In this document: positions 1-6,734 of the stretch, piece after piece
Layout of the letters: every line of letters starts with the position of its first letter
How positions within the stretch are numbered: position 1 is the first letter of the stretch
NCBI GenBank assembly: GCA_937892695.1
Contig: CALBJK010000202.1
Location: 1 to 12,571, forward strand
Source: an uncultured Prevotella sp.
Lineage (GTDB): Bacteria; Bacteroidota; Bacteroidia; Bacteroidales; Bacteroidaceae
Direction of reading: 5' to 3'
Length of the DNA: 12,571 bases
Notes under the pieces: model-generated
Databases searched by the model: none
Told to the model about the DNA's origin: nothing
Seen by the model: the letters and a program-made list of their open reading frames with translations, nothing else
Position numbers and translations under genes: made by a program

Positions 1-19
1 GTCTGTTCTTCTGCAATAT

Positions 20-38
20 AAAAATGATAACCATTAAT
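20..38. promoter_or_regulatory. Fur-box-like sequence upstream of the etf operon
   Basis: The 19 bases starting at 20 match the classical E. coli Fur box (GATAATGATAATCATTATC) at 14 of 19 positions by eye, with the core AATGATAA and CATTA intact. The site ends where the -33 box of the etfB promoter begins, a natural place for a repressor. The Fur box of Bacteroidetes is not well defined to my knowledge and the region is A/T-rich, so this may be chance. A Fur-family gene lies about 4 kb downstream, but nothing in the sequence links it to this site. Confidence 0.25.
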
Positions 39-69
39 TTGGCCGTCTTATGGAAAGTTGTTATTTTTG
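38..69 (+). promoter_or_regulatory. Bacteroidetes-type promoter of the etfBA-acd operon
   Basis: A TTTG -33 box at 38-41 is followed after 20 nt by TATTTTTG at 62-69, a full match to the Bacteroidetes -7 consensus TAnnTTTG. Transcription would start around 76, leaving a leader of under 30 nt before the etfB ATG at 103. Box identity and spacing both fit the primary sigma factor of this phylum. It is the best-formed promoter in the window together with the one in front of the fur-like gene. Confidence 0.75.
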
Positions 70-102
70 CAGATTGAAAGATTACTATTATATTACGAGA
101 AT

Positions 103-972
103 ATGAGTTTGAAAATCGTTGTGCTTGCCAAGCAAGTACCAGACACAAGAAATGTGGGTAGGGACGCGATGACAGCCGAGGGTACGGTCAACCGTGCCGC
201 ACTTCCTGCCATCTTTAACCCTGAAGACTTGAATGCATTGGAACAGGCTTTGCGTCTGAAAGAACAGAATCCCGGCTCTACTGTCGGTATTCTCACAATG
301 GGTCCCCCACGTGCTGCCGAAATAATACGGCAAGGACTTTATCGTGGTGCAGATACCGGATGGTTGCTGACTGACCGTCTTTTCGCCGGCGCAGATACGC
401 TGGCTACGTCTTACGCTCTTGCTACGGCCATTAAGAAAATTGGCAATGTCGATCTCGTTATCGGTGGACGACAGGCCATCGACGGTGATACGGCTCAGGT
501 CGGCCCACAGGTTGCCCAGAAGCTCGGCCTTTCTCAGGTGACGTATGCTGAGGAAATAATGAAATGTGAGAACGGAAAACTGACAATACGCCGTCACATC
601 GACGGTGGTGTGGAAACCGTTGAAGCTCCCATGCCTCTTGTCGTTACGGTGACGGGCAGTGCAGACCCTTGTCGTCCTTGCAATACTAAGCTTGTAATGA
701 AATATAAACGCGCGACCGCTCCCGCAGAGCGCAAAGCCGATGACAAATATGCTTATTTATATGGCGAACGTCCGTATCTCACTCTTACACAGTGGTCTGT
801 TGCCGACGTTGACGGCGATCCTGCACAGTGCGGACTCTCTGGCTCGCCTACAAAGGTAAAGGCTGTGAAGAACATCGTGTTCCAGGCTAAGGAGAGCAAG
901 ACCCTTTCGTCAGCCGATGAAGACATAGAAGGATTAGTGAAAGAATTGTTGGACGAGAAAATTATTGGCTAA
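103..972 (+). CDS. etfB: Electron transfer flavoprotein subunit beta
   Basis: This 289-residue protein is the beta subunit of electron transfer flavoprotein, a cytoplasmic FAD protein that shuttles electrons between acyl-CoA dehydrogenases and other carriers. It begins MSLKIVVLAKQVPDT, the usual EtfB start, and carries the nucleotide-binding motif DGDTAQVGPQ at residues 127-136. The ATG at 103 was chosen because the family N-terminus starts there and a promoter ends at 69; an in-frame TTG at 58 lies within the promoter. The stop codon abuts the etfA ATG with no gap, so the subunits are probably translationally coupled. In the region matching the loop that contacts the dehydrogenase, the protein has C190-R-P-C193 before a K/R-rich stretch, which is not in the classical mitochondrial sequence I remember. 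Whether the second nucleotide is AMP or a bifurcating FAD cannot be decided from the sequence by eye. Confidence 0.95.
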   Translation: MSLKIVVLAKQVPDTRNVGRDAMTAEGTVNRAALPAIFNPEDLNALEQALRLKEQNPGSTVGILTMGPPRAAEIIRQGLYRGADTGWLLTDRLFAGADTLATSYALATAIKKIGNVDLVIGGRQAIDGDTAQVGPQVAQKLGLSQVTYAEEIMKCENGKLTIRRHIDGGVETVEAPMPLVVTVTGSADPCRPCNTKLVMKYKRATAPAERKADDKYAYLYGERPYLTLTQWSVADVDGDPAQCGLSGSPTKVKAVKNIVFQAKESKTLSSADEDIEGLVKELLDEKIIG

Positions 973-1995
973 ATGAATAATGTTTTTGTTTATTGCGAGA
1001 TAGAAGGCACAGTCGTTGCTGATGTCTCTTTAGAACTGCTCACCAAAGGCCGCAAACTGGCCAACCAGCTCGGTGTAGAGCTAGACGCTGTAGTGGCCGG
1101 ACATGGCATCAAGGGAAAGGTCGAATCTCAGATATTACCTTACGGTGTAGACAAACTCTTCGTTTTCGATGCTGAAGGGCTGTTCCCTTACACTTCGGCA
1201 CCACATACTGACATTCTCGTCAATCTGTTCAAAGAAGAGAAACCACAGGTGGCTCTGATGGGTGCTACCGTGATAGGTCGTGACCTCGGACCACGTGTGT
1301 CGTCGTCGCTTACGAGCGGTTTGACGGCAGACTGCACACAGCTCGAAATCGGCGACTATGACGACCGTAAGGCTGGCAAGCACTACGATAATCTGCTCTA
1401 TCAGATACGTCCGGCATTCGGTGGAAACATAGTTGCTACGATTGTCAATCCTGACCACCGTCCCCAAATGGCCACTGTCCGCAGCGGTGTCATGCAGAAA
1501 GCCGTATATGAAGGCAAGGCCAAGGGCGAAGTGGTCTATCCAGATGTCGCAAAATATGTTCCCGAGGCCGATTATGTAGTCAAGGTCATCGACCGTCATG
1601 TCGAGGCTGCCAAGCACAATCTGAAGGGTGCTCCCATCGTTGTCGCAGGTGGTTACGGAGTAGGAAGCAAAGAAGGTTTCGACTTGTTGTTCCAGCTGGC
1701 CAAGGAGCTGCACGGAGAAGTCGGTGCAAGTCGTGCTGCTGTAGATGCAGGGTGGATTGATCACGACCGGCAGATAGGTCAGACGGGACTGACTGTTCAT
1801 CCTAAAGTGTACATCGCGTGTGGAATTTCCGGCCAGATACAGCACATTGCCGGAATGCAAGACTCGGGCATCATCATTTCGATAAACAGTGATCCGGATG
1901 CGCCAATCAATAAGATTGCCGACTATGTAATCAACGGCACAGTCGAAGAGGTTGTGCCTAAGTTAATCAAATATTACAAACAGAACAGCAAATAA
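973..1995 (+). CDS. etfA: Electron transfer flavoprotein subunit alpha
   Basis: The 340-residue alpha subunit binds the electron-shuttling FAD in its C-terminal domain and forms a heterodimer with EtfB. The C-terminal FAD signature is complete: ASRAAVDAGW from residue 252, then RQIGQTG, YIACGISGQIQHIAGMQDS and INSDPDAPI. The N-terminal half, with GRDLGPRVSSSL near residue 100, is the usual Rossmann-like EtfA domain I. The length is slightly above that of typical EtfA proteins (310-330). The start directly follows the etfB stop and the dehydrogenase gene starts 6 nt after this stop, so the three form one transcription unit. The partner of this ETF is most likely that dehydrogenase. No ETF:quinone oxidoreductase or ferredoxin gene is in the window, so the final electron acceptor is unknown. 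Confidence 0.95.
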   Translation: MNNVFVYCEIEGTVVADVSLELLTKGRKLANQLGVELDAVVAGHGIKGKVESQILPYGVDKLFVFDAEGLFPYTSAPHTDILVNLFKEEKPQVALMGATVIGRDLGPRVSSSLTSGLTADCTQLEIGDYDDRKAGKHYDNLLYQIRPAFGGNIVATIVNPDHRPQMATVRSGVMQKAVYEGKAKGEVVYPDVAKYVPEADYVVKVIDRHVEAAKHNLKGAPIVVAGGYGVGSKEGFDLLFQLAKELHGEVGASRAAVDAGWIDHDRQIGQTGLTVHPKVYIACGISGQIQHIAGMQDSGIIISINSDPDAPINKIADYVINGTVEEVVPKLIKYYKQNSK

Positions 1996-2001
1996 AAAGC
2001 C

Positions 2002-3726
2002 ATGGCTAATTACTATACCGATCATCCCGAATTTGAATTTTATCTTAACCATCCGGAGATGAAGCATATTGTCGAGCTTAAAGAGCGCGGCTTTGCAGAT
2101 AAGGATAAATACGCCGATGCACCTGTCGACTTTGACGATGCAATCGAGAATTACAAACGTTTGTTGGAAATTACGGGGGATATCGCCGCTAATGTGATTG
2201 AACCCAATTCAGAGGCCGTTGACCTCGAAGGACCGCACCTCGTGGAAGGGCGTATGCACTATGCCTCTAAGACCTACGAGAACCTGGATGCTACGCGTAA
2301 GGCCGGACTTTGGGGCATATCTATGCCGCGCCGTTACGGTGGGCTGAATCTGCCTATCACGCCTTATTCTATGGCTTCGGAGATTGTAGCATCGGCCGAT
2401 GCCGGTTTCCAGAATATATGGTCGCTCCAAGACTGTATCGAGACCCTCTTTGAGTTTGGCAGCGAGGAGCAGCGCCAGAAGTACATTCCCCGCGTATGTG
2501 CCGGTGAGACTATGAGTATGGACTTGACAGAGCCTGATGCCGGTTCCGACCTTCAGCGCGTCATGCTTAAAGCTACGTACAGCGAGAAGGACGGATGCTG
2601 GCTTCTGAACGGTGTGAAGCGTTTCATCACCAATGGCGACTCGGACATACATCTCGTGCTTGCCCGCTCTGAGAGCGGAACCCATGACGGGCGTGGATTA
2701 TCCATGTTCATATATGACAAGAAGCAAGGGGGTGTGACTGTCCGTCATATCGAGAACAAGCTTGGCATACACGGTTCGCCCACGTGCGAACTTGTTTACA
2801 AGAATGCCCATGCCGAACTGTGCGGCAACACTCGTTTCGGACTTATCAAATATGTGATGGCTCTGATGAATGGTGCTCGTCTGGGTATTGCAGCCCAGTC
2901 GGTAGGCGTGAGTCAGGCTGCCTATGACGAGGCACTGTCCTACGCTAAGGAACGCAAGCAGTTTGATACGACCATCGTACGCTTCCCGGCTGTCTTCGAC
3001 ATGCTCTCTCGTATGAAGGCTAAACTTGATGCAGGAAGAAGCATCCTTTATCAGACAGCACGCTATGTGGATGTCTACAAGACTCTTGAGGACATTTCGC
3101 ATGAGCGTAAACTCACAGCCGAAGAACGTCAGGAACTGAAGAAGTATACTCGTCTTGCCGATGCATTCACACCGCTGGCGAAGGGTATGAATTCCGAATA
3201 CGCCAATCAGAATGCTTACGATGCGATACAGATACACGGCGGTTCAGGATTCATTATGGAGTATAAGTGTCAACGGCTCTACCGCGATGCCCGCATATTC
3301 TCTATTTACGAAGGTACGACCCAGCTTCAGGTTGTTGCTGCAATACGCTATATCACCAATGGCACTTACCTTGGCATGATAAAGGATATGCTAAGCCGTG
3401 AGGTTTCTGAAAGCATGAAGCCGCTCCAGGGTCGGGTTGCCAAATTGGTGACACTGTACGAAGAGAGTCTTGATGCAGTGAAGAATGCCGGCAATCAGGA
3501 GTTGCAGGACTTTGTGGCCCGTCGTCTGTACGAAATGACTGCAGACATCGTGATGTCGCTGCTGATTGTCAGCGATGCTTCTTCTGCCCCCGAATTGTTC
3601 GAGAAGAGCGCAAACGTGTTCGTGCGCCATTCAGAGGAAGAGGTTTGCAGCCATCACACGTTCATCGCAAACCTTAAAGCCGAAGATCTTGTTTATTATC
3701 GTCAGGTAGAAAACGGAGCCGAATAA
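2002..3726 (+). CDS. Acyl-CoA dehydrogenase, long form with C-terminal extension
   Basis: This 574-residue flavoenzyme should oxidise an acyl-CoA to the 2-enoyl-CoA, or run in reverse, passing electrons to the EtfAB encoded just upstream. Visible motifs are TEPDAGSD at residues 176-183 (flavin and substrate contact), an ITNG motif near 210, IHGGSGF at 411-417, and YEGTTQLQ with the presumed catalytic base Glu437. Classical enzymes have about 380-400 residues. This one has extra length at the N-terminus, a charged insert around residues 355-390, and roughly 110 additional C-terminal residues, as in the long acyl-CoA dehydrogenases of Bacteroidetes and Proteobacteria. Chain-length specificity cannot be read from the sequence; short-chain or branched-chain substrates are possible. 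The gene ends the operon and is followed by a strong terminator. Confidence 0.92.
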   Translation: MANYYTDHPEFEFYLNHPEMKHIVELKERGFADKDKYADAPVDFDDAIENYKRLLEITGDIAANVIEPNSEAVDLEGPHLVEGRMHYASKTYENLDATRKAGLWGISMPRRYGGLNLPITPYSMASEIVASADAGFQNIWSLQDCIETLFEFGSEEQRQKYIPRVCAGETMSMDLTEPDAGSDLQRVMLKATYSEKDGCWLLNGVKRFITNGDSDIHLVLARSESGTHDGRGLSMFIYDKKQGGVTVRHIENKLGIHGSPTCELVYKNAHAELCGNTRFGLIKYVMALMNGARLGIAAQSVGVSQAAYDEALSYAKERKQFDTTIVRFPAVFDMLSRMKAKLDAGRSILYQTARYVDVYKTLEDISHERKLTAEERQELKKYTRLADAFTPLAKGMNSEYANQNAYDAIQIHGGSGFIMEYKCQRLYRDARIFSIYEGTTQLQVVAAIRYITNGTYLGMIKDMLSREVSESMKPLQGRVAKLVTLYEESLDAVKNAGNQELQDFVARRLYEMTADIVMSLLIVSDASSAPELFEKSANVFVRHSEEEVCSHHTFIANLKAEDLVYYRQVENGAE

Positions 3727-3746
3727 ATACGGTCTTATAATAAATG

Positions 3747-3788
3747 ATTATGGCTGAGATTCACAAAAAGAATCTCAGCCATAATTTT
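3747..3788 (+). terminator. Rho-independent terminator of the etfBA-acd operon
   Basis: A perfect 16-bp inverted repeat (left arm 3747-3762, right arm 3770-3785) encloses a 7-nt loop, ACAAAAA, and runs into TTTT at 3785-3788. It starts 20 nt after the dehydrogenase stop codon. The stem is long enough to act on transcripts from the opposite side too, and the convergent fur-like gene ends about 190 nt away, but the T run on that side is weak. Confidence 0.85.
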
Positions 3789-3974
3789 CAGATGGGCGAC
3801 TGTCGAAGATGTTGCGCATGGCATTGCATACCGATGATAATTCTTCAATTCCAGAGTTTAAAACTTTTTGGTATCACGAGGTGTTTTCTTGTCCTTTCCA
3901 ATCCAGTTGAGTGTTAGCATAATCTTGTATTGTTTTTATTTGTTGGCTGTAATCTTTATTTTGACTTCCATTCG

Positions 3975-4418
3975 TTATACCGTTTTGTCTCTTTCATGTT
4001 TCTTACGACATTGCGGACATTCTCCCTTTATGACAAACGAGGCGGAGTGGGGTGTGAAGCCCTCTGGAAGATGGAACTCGGGCAGACGGAATTCTGTCAT
4101 GCAGAATGACTTATGGCACGATTCGCAATAGAAATGAATGTGCATGTCAGAGTGCTTGCCTTTCAGCTCACTGGAGCATAGTTCGTACTGCAACACTCCT
4201 CGTCCGTCTTCGAACGAATGGGTGATGTCGTGTTCGAGAAAGAGTGTGAGCGTACGGAAAATGCTCGATTTGTCCATCGGCATGAGTATGCGTTCAAGGT
4301 CGGCCAGGCTGACCGGCTTGTCAGTATTGTCGAACAGTGTCTTCAATACGAGAATTCGGTTGGCTGTCGGTTTCACGTTTTTATGTTCCAAGTGGGCTAT
4401 TATGTCGTTTTGTTCCAT
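3975..4418 (-). CDS. Fur-family metal-dependent transcriptional repressor
   Basis: This is a 147-residue winged-helix regulator of the Fur/Zur/PerR superfamily. The recognition helix is in SSIFRTLTLFLEHD (residues 51-64), which matches the ATVYRTL helix of Fur. The dimerisation domain contains HSDMHIHFYCESC (H89, D91, H93, H95, C98, C101) and CPQC (C134, C137). The two CxxC pairs are the structural zinc site and the histidines the likely regulatory metal ligands. Which metal it senses cannot be decided from sequence. The gene lies downstream of the copper ATPase on the same strand, with its own promoter in a 215-nt gap, so co-regulation is possible but unproven. The dimerisation domain was read by eye and the family call is firm; the subtype is not. 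Confidence 0.88.
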   Translation of the reverse strand: MEQNDIIAHLEHKNVKPTANRILVLKTLFDNTDKPVSLADLERILMPMDKSSIFRTLTLFLEHDITHSFEDGRGVLQYELCSSELKGKHSDMHIHFYCESCHKSFCMTEFRLPEFHLPEGFTPHSASFVIKGECPQCRKKHERDKTV

Positions 4419-4446
4419 TCAGAAAGAGTGATATTGTTTGTTATTC

Positions 4447-4503
4447 GAATACGATAGGCTGCACTCTGACAATCAAAGCAAGCTCTCTTGCCGCTCGTTT
4501 TCA
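4447..4503 (-). repeat. Third, diverged copy of the 66-bp palindromic repeat (reverse orientation)
   Basis: Read on the minus strand, this stretch aligns with the tandem repeats at 6603-6734. Shared blocks in the same order are AAACGAGCG, AGCTTGCTTT, ATTG, GAGTGCAGC and TATC-TAT. Its central hairpin is GCAAG-AGAG-CTTGC, while the tandem copies have GAAAG-CTTG-CTTTC, so a 5-bp stem with a 4-nt loop is kept although the bases differ. It lies between the predicted promoter and the start codon of the fur-like gene and would be part of that gene's leader RNA. The copy boundaries are approximate. Confidence 0.6.
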
Positions 4504-4521
4504 CAATATTTGAATAATCTG

Positions 4522-4553
4522 CAAACTTAGTCCATTTCTTTGTATTTAGCAAA
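4522..4553 (-). promoter_or_regulatory. Promoter of the fur-like gene
   Basis: On the minus strand, TTTG at 4553-4550 (-33) is followed after exactly 20 nt by TAAGTTTG at 4529-4522, a full TAnnTTTG -7 match. The predicted start is near 4515, giving a leader of roughly 95 nt that contains the diverged repeat copy. It indicates that the fur-like gene can be transcribed independently of the ATPase gene upstream. Confidence 0.7.
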
Positions 4554-4633
4554 TTATTTCGTGCCAAAATTGTCTTTCTCGTTCTTTGTTGTGCCAGATT
4601 GGACTCTTTATTGGAAATATGAAACATGGCTGG

Positions 4634-6535
4634 CTATGCCCAGCGCAGCCGCAGGCTGTTCAGAACCACACTTACGCTCGACATTGCCATGAGTGCACTG
4701 CCCCACATCGGGGTGATTTGCAGGTCACTGCCCCATGCGGCAGGCAATCCGGCGGCAAGGGGTATGCACACCACATTATACACGAACGCCCAGAAAAGGT
4801 TTTGCCTTATCATGCCCACTGTGCGCCGCGACAGGTCGAACGCATCGGGTATGCGGCGCAAGTCATCACCCATGAGCGTCACCTGTGCTGTATCTATGGC
4901 TATGTCGGTGCCCGTTCCGATGGCTATTGACACGTCGGCGGCTGCAAGAGCCTGAGAGTCGTTGATGCCGTCACCCACCATTGCCACGTGGTGGCCTTCA
5001 CTCTGCAACCTCTGCACGAGGTCTTCCTTGTCTTGCGGCATCACCTTGCTCTGCCAGTGGGTTATGCCTGCCTTCTCTGCCCAGTAACGGGCGGCAGCGT
5101 CATTGTCACCACTCATCATATACACCTCAATGCCTTTTGCTCTCAGACGTGCCACCGCCTCGGCGGCATGAGGCTTCATCGTTTCCCGGCTATCAAGCGA
5201 AAGTGAGTCGGAATGGGTGAAGTCAACGTCCTTGTTGGGTATGGTCAGCGTACCGGTCTTGTCCATCACGATAGCGTCTACATGGCACATGCCTTCAAGA
5301 GCCGTGGCATCCTTTATGAGCATGTTCATCTGTGCCGCCTTGCCAATGCCCACCATCAGAGCCGTAGGCGTGGCAAGTCCGAGGGCACACGGACAGGCTA
5401 TCACCAATACGGACACTGCCGAAACTACCGCACGGGGCAACTCTTGTGCTCCGCCAAACAGCGTCCACAGCACTAAAGTGAGCAGCGACACGCACACCAC
5501 TGTAGGCACGAACACTAAGGCGATGCGGTCGACCACCCTCTGTACGGGTGCCTTAGACCCTTGAGCCTGCTGCACCATGCGTATGATACCAGCCAACATG
5601 GTGTCATCACCCACCTTTTCAGCCTTGAATCGCACAGTGCCCTTTCTGACCATCGTGCCGCCTAACACTGCATCGCCGTCTGCCCGGTGCACAGGAGTAG
5701 GCTCACCGCTGATCATGCTCTCATCGATATACGCTTCGCCTGACACAACCCTGCCATCTACGGCAAGCCTCTCTCCGGGGCGAGCCTCTATCACGTCACC
5801 TTTCTGCAGTGCCGATACTGGCACGTCAGCCAAGCCCTTATCTCCGACTACACGTGCCGTCTTTGGGGCAAGTCCCATTAGCTTGCGTATGGCAGAAGTC
5901 GTACTCTGCTTGGCTTTCTCTTCCATCAACCTACCAGTAAGCACGAAGGTGACTATCATCACTGAGGCATCATAGTAGGTATGAGACATGATTCCGAACC
6001 TACTCCAAAACGCTTCACCCCAGAAAGTGTTGAACACGCTGAACAGAAACGACACGCCCACGCTCAGCGCGACCAATGTGTCCATCGAGGCAGACAAATG
6101 GGTAATCTGCCGCCAAGCATTGACGAAGAATTGTCGTCCGCAATAGACAAGGTTCAGCAACGAAAGGATGAGCATCACTTGGTTGGCTGTTTCCATACTG
6201 CCACCCACGTCTATCCAGTGCATAGACACGCTCATTGTCAGCACGGCAAACAGCCATGACAGCACCACTTTGCGCACTAACACCTTGTAAGCGCGCCGTT
6301 CAATCGCCTCAACGTTGCGGTCGTCCTCAATCACCATGTCGTATCCGATGCCAGCGAGAGCTTCTTTCATCTGGCTGAGGCTTATCTTCTTCTCGTCATA
6401 CTCAACGAGTGCGGTGCGTGAAGGCAGACTGACCGATGCACTGACCACTCCATCGAGCGAGTTCAGCTTTCGCTCTACATTTGCCACACACCCGGCGCAC
6501 ATCATTCCGAGGACTGCTATCGTTTTCTTTTCCAT
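4634..6535 (-). CDS. copA: P1B-type Cu(I)-exporting ATPase lacking the nucleotide-binding N-domain
   Basis: This 633-residue membrane ATPase has the signatures of Cu(I) pumps. They are one N-terminal heavy-metal domain with MCAGC (C13, C16), CPC in the sixth membrane helix (381-383), YN (586-587) and MAMSS (616-620) in the last two helices, SGEP in the actuator domain (276-279), DKTGTLT with phosphorylated Asp425, and GDGIND (521-526). Eight membrane segments fall at about 88-105, 117-137, 151-171, 187-204, 337-361, 369-395, 575-597 and 606-626. The oddity is the ATP-binding part. Only 97 residues separate Asp425 from Asp522, against roughly 190-220 in characterised CopA proteins, and the SEHP and GxG motifs are missing. 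After DKTGTLT come about 17 linker residues, then the P-domain resumes at RETMKPHAAEAVARL. The frame is intact. The Cu(I) call is firm; activity as a pump is uncertain. Confidence 0.88.
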   Translation of the reverse strand: MEKKTIAVLGMMCAGCVANVERKLNSLDGVVSASVSLPSRTALVEYDEKKISLSQMKEALAGIGYDMVIEDDRNVEAIERRAYKVLVRKVVLSWLFAVLTMSVSMHWIDVGGSMETANQVMLILSLLNLVYCGRQFFVNAWRQITHLSASMDTLVALSVGVSFLFSVFNTFWGEAFWSRFGIMSHTYYDASVMIVTFVLTGRLMEEKAKQSTTSAIRKLMGLAPKTARVVGDKGLADVPVSALQKGDVIEARPGERLAVDGRVVSGEAYIDESMISGEPTPVHRADGDAVLGGTMVRKGTVRFKAEKVGDDTMLAGIIRMVQQAQGSKAPVQRVVDRIALVFVPTVVCVSLLTLVLWTLFGGAQELPRAVVSAVSVLVIACPCALGLATPTALMVGIGKAAQMNMLIKDATALEGMCHVDAIVMDKTGTLTIPNKDVDFTHSDSLSLDSRETMKPHAAEAVARLRAKGIEVYMMSGDNDAAARYWAEKAGITHWQSKVMPQDKEDLVQRLQSEGHHVAMVGDGINDSQALAAADVSIAIGTGTDIAIDTAQVTLMGDDLRRIPDAFDLSRRTVGMIRQNLFWAFVYNVVCIPLAAGLPAAWGSDLQITPMWGSALMAMSSVSVVLNSLRLRWA

Positions 6536-6598
6536 ATCTCTTTATTTTTATTTATGGATGAGGTTGAACATGCCAGTTCTATCATCCTTTTTCAGCCG

Positions 6599-6606
6599 CA
6601 AAGATA
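6599..6606 (-). promoter_or_regulatory. Candidate -7 box for the copper ATPase gene
   Basis: TATCTTTG on the minus strand (6606-6599) matches TAnnTTTG and lies at the left edge of the first tandem repeat, giving a leader of about 55 nt before the ATG at 6535. No good TTTG -33 box is at the right distance; the nearest is TTTC at 6627-6624. A second minus-strand match, TACCTTTG (6738-6731), lies at the right edge of the repeat array. The assignment is therefore tentative. Confidence 0.4.
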
Positions 6607-6734
6607 ATGCAAACGAGCGCAATGAAAGCTTGCTTTCAAATTGCCGAGTGCAGCTTATCTTATACAGAGATAATGCAAACGAGTGCAATGAAAGCTTGCT
6701 TACAAATTGCTGAGTGCAGCTTATCTTATACAAA
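6603..6734 (+). repeat. Two tandem copies of a 66-bp imperfect palindrome
   Basis: Copy 1 is 6603-6668 and copy 2 is 6669-6734; I count only a few mismatches between them. Each copy is an imperfect inverted repeat. In copy 1 the outer arms are AGATAATGCA (6602-6611) and TGCAGCTTATCT (6649-6660), and the inner arms are GCAATGAAAG and CTTTCAAATTGC around a CTTG loop. The copy edges resemble -7 boxes on the minus strand (TATCTTTG, TACCTTTG). The array occupies the gap between the divergent copA and menB genes, and a third copy lies upstream of the fur-like gene. It does not encode a protein I would credit and has no transposase nearby. It resembles a REP- or MITE-like intergenic element. Confidence 0.85.

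Noticed and set aside
58..102. Upstream TTG start for etfB
   Set aside because: The TTG overlaps the promoter -7 region, and the family N-terminus MSLKIVVLAKQ begins at 103.
3868..4131. Plus-strand 87-codon frame at the 3' end of the fur-like gene
   Set aside because: Half is antisense to the conserved zinc-binding end of the repressor; the rest has no motif or promoter.
4981..5220. Overlapping plus-strand frames across the ATPase gene
   Set aside because: Several frames opposite copA are open because of its base composition; none shows a domain or starts with a plausible initiation region.
5190..5245. Frameshift or internal deletion making copA a pseudogene
   Set aside because: The frame is continuous on both sides, the P-domain resumes cleanly in frame, and all motifs after the junction are intact. 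A read-level assembly check would still be useful.
6603..6734. CRISPR-like array
   Set aside because: Only two contiguous copies with no spacers between them and no cas genes; each unit is itself palindromic over its whole length.
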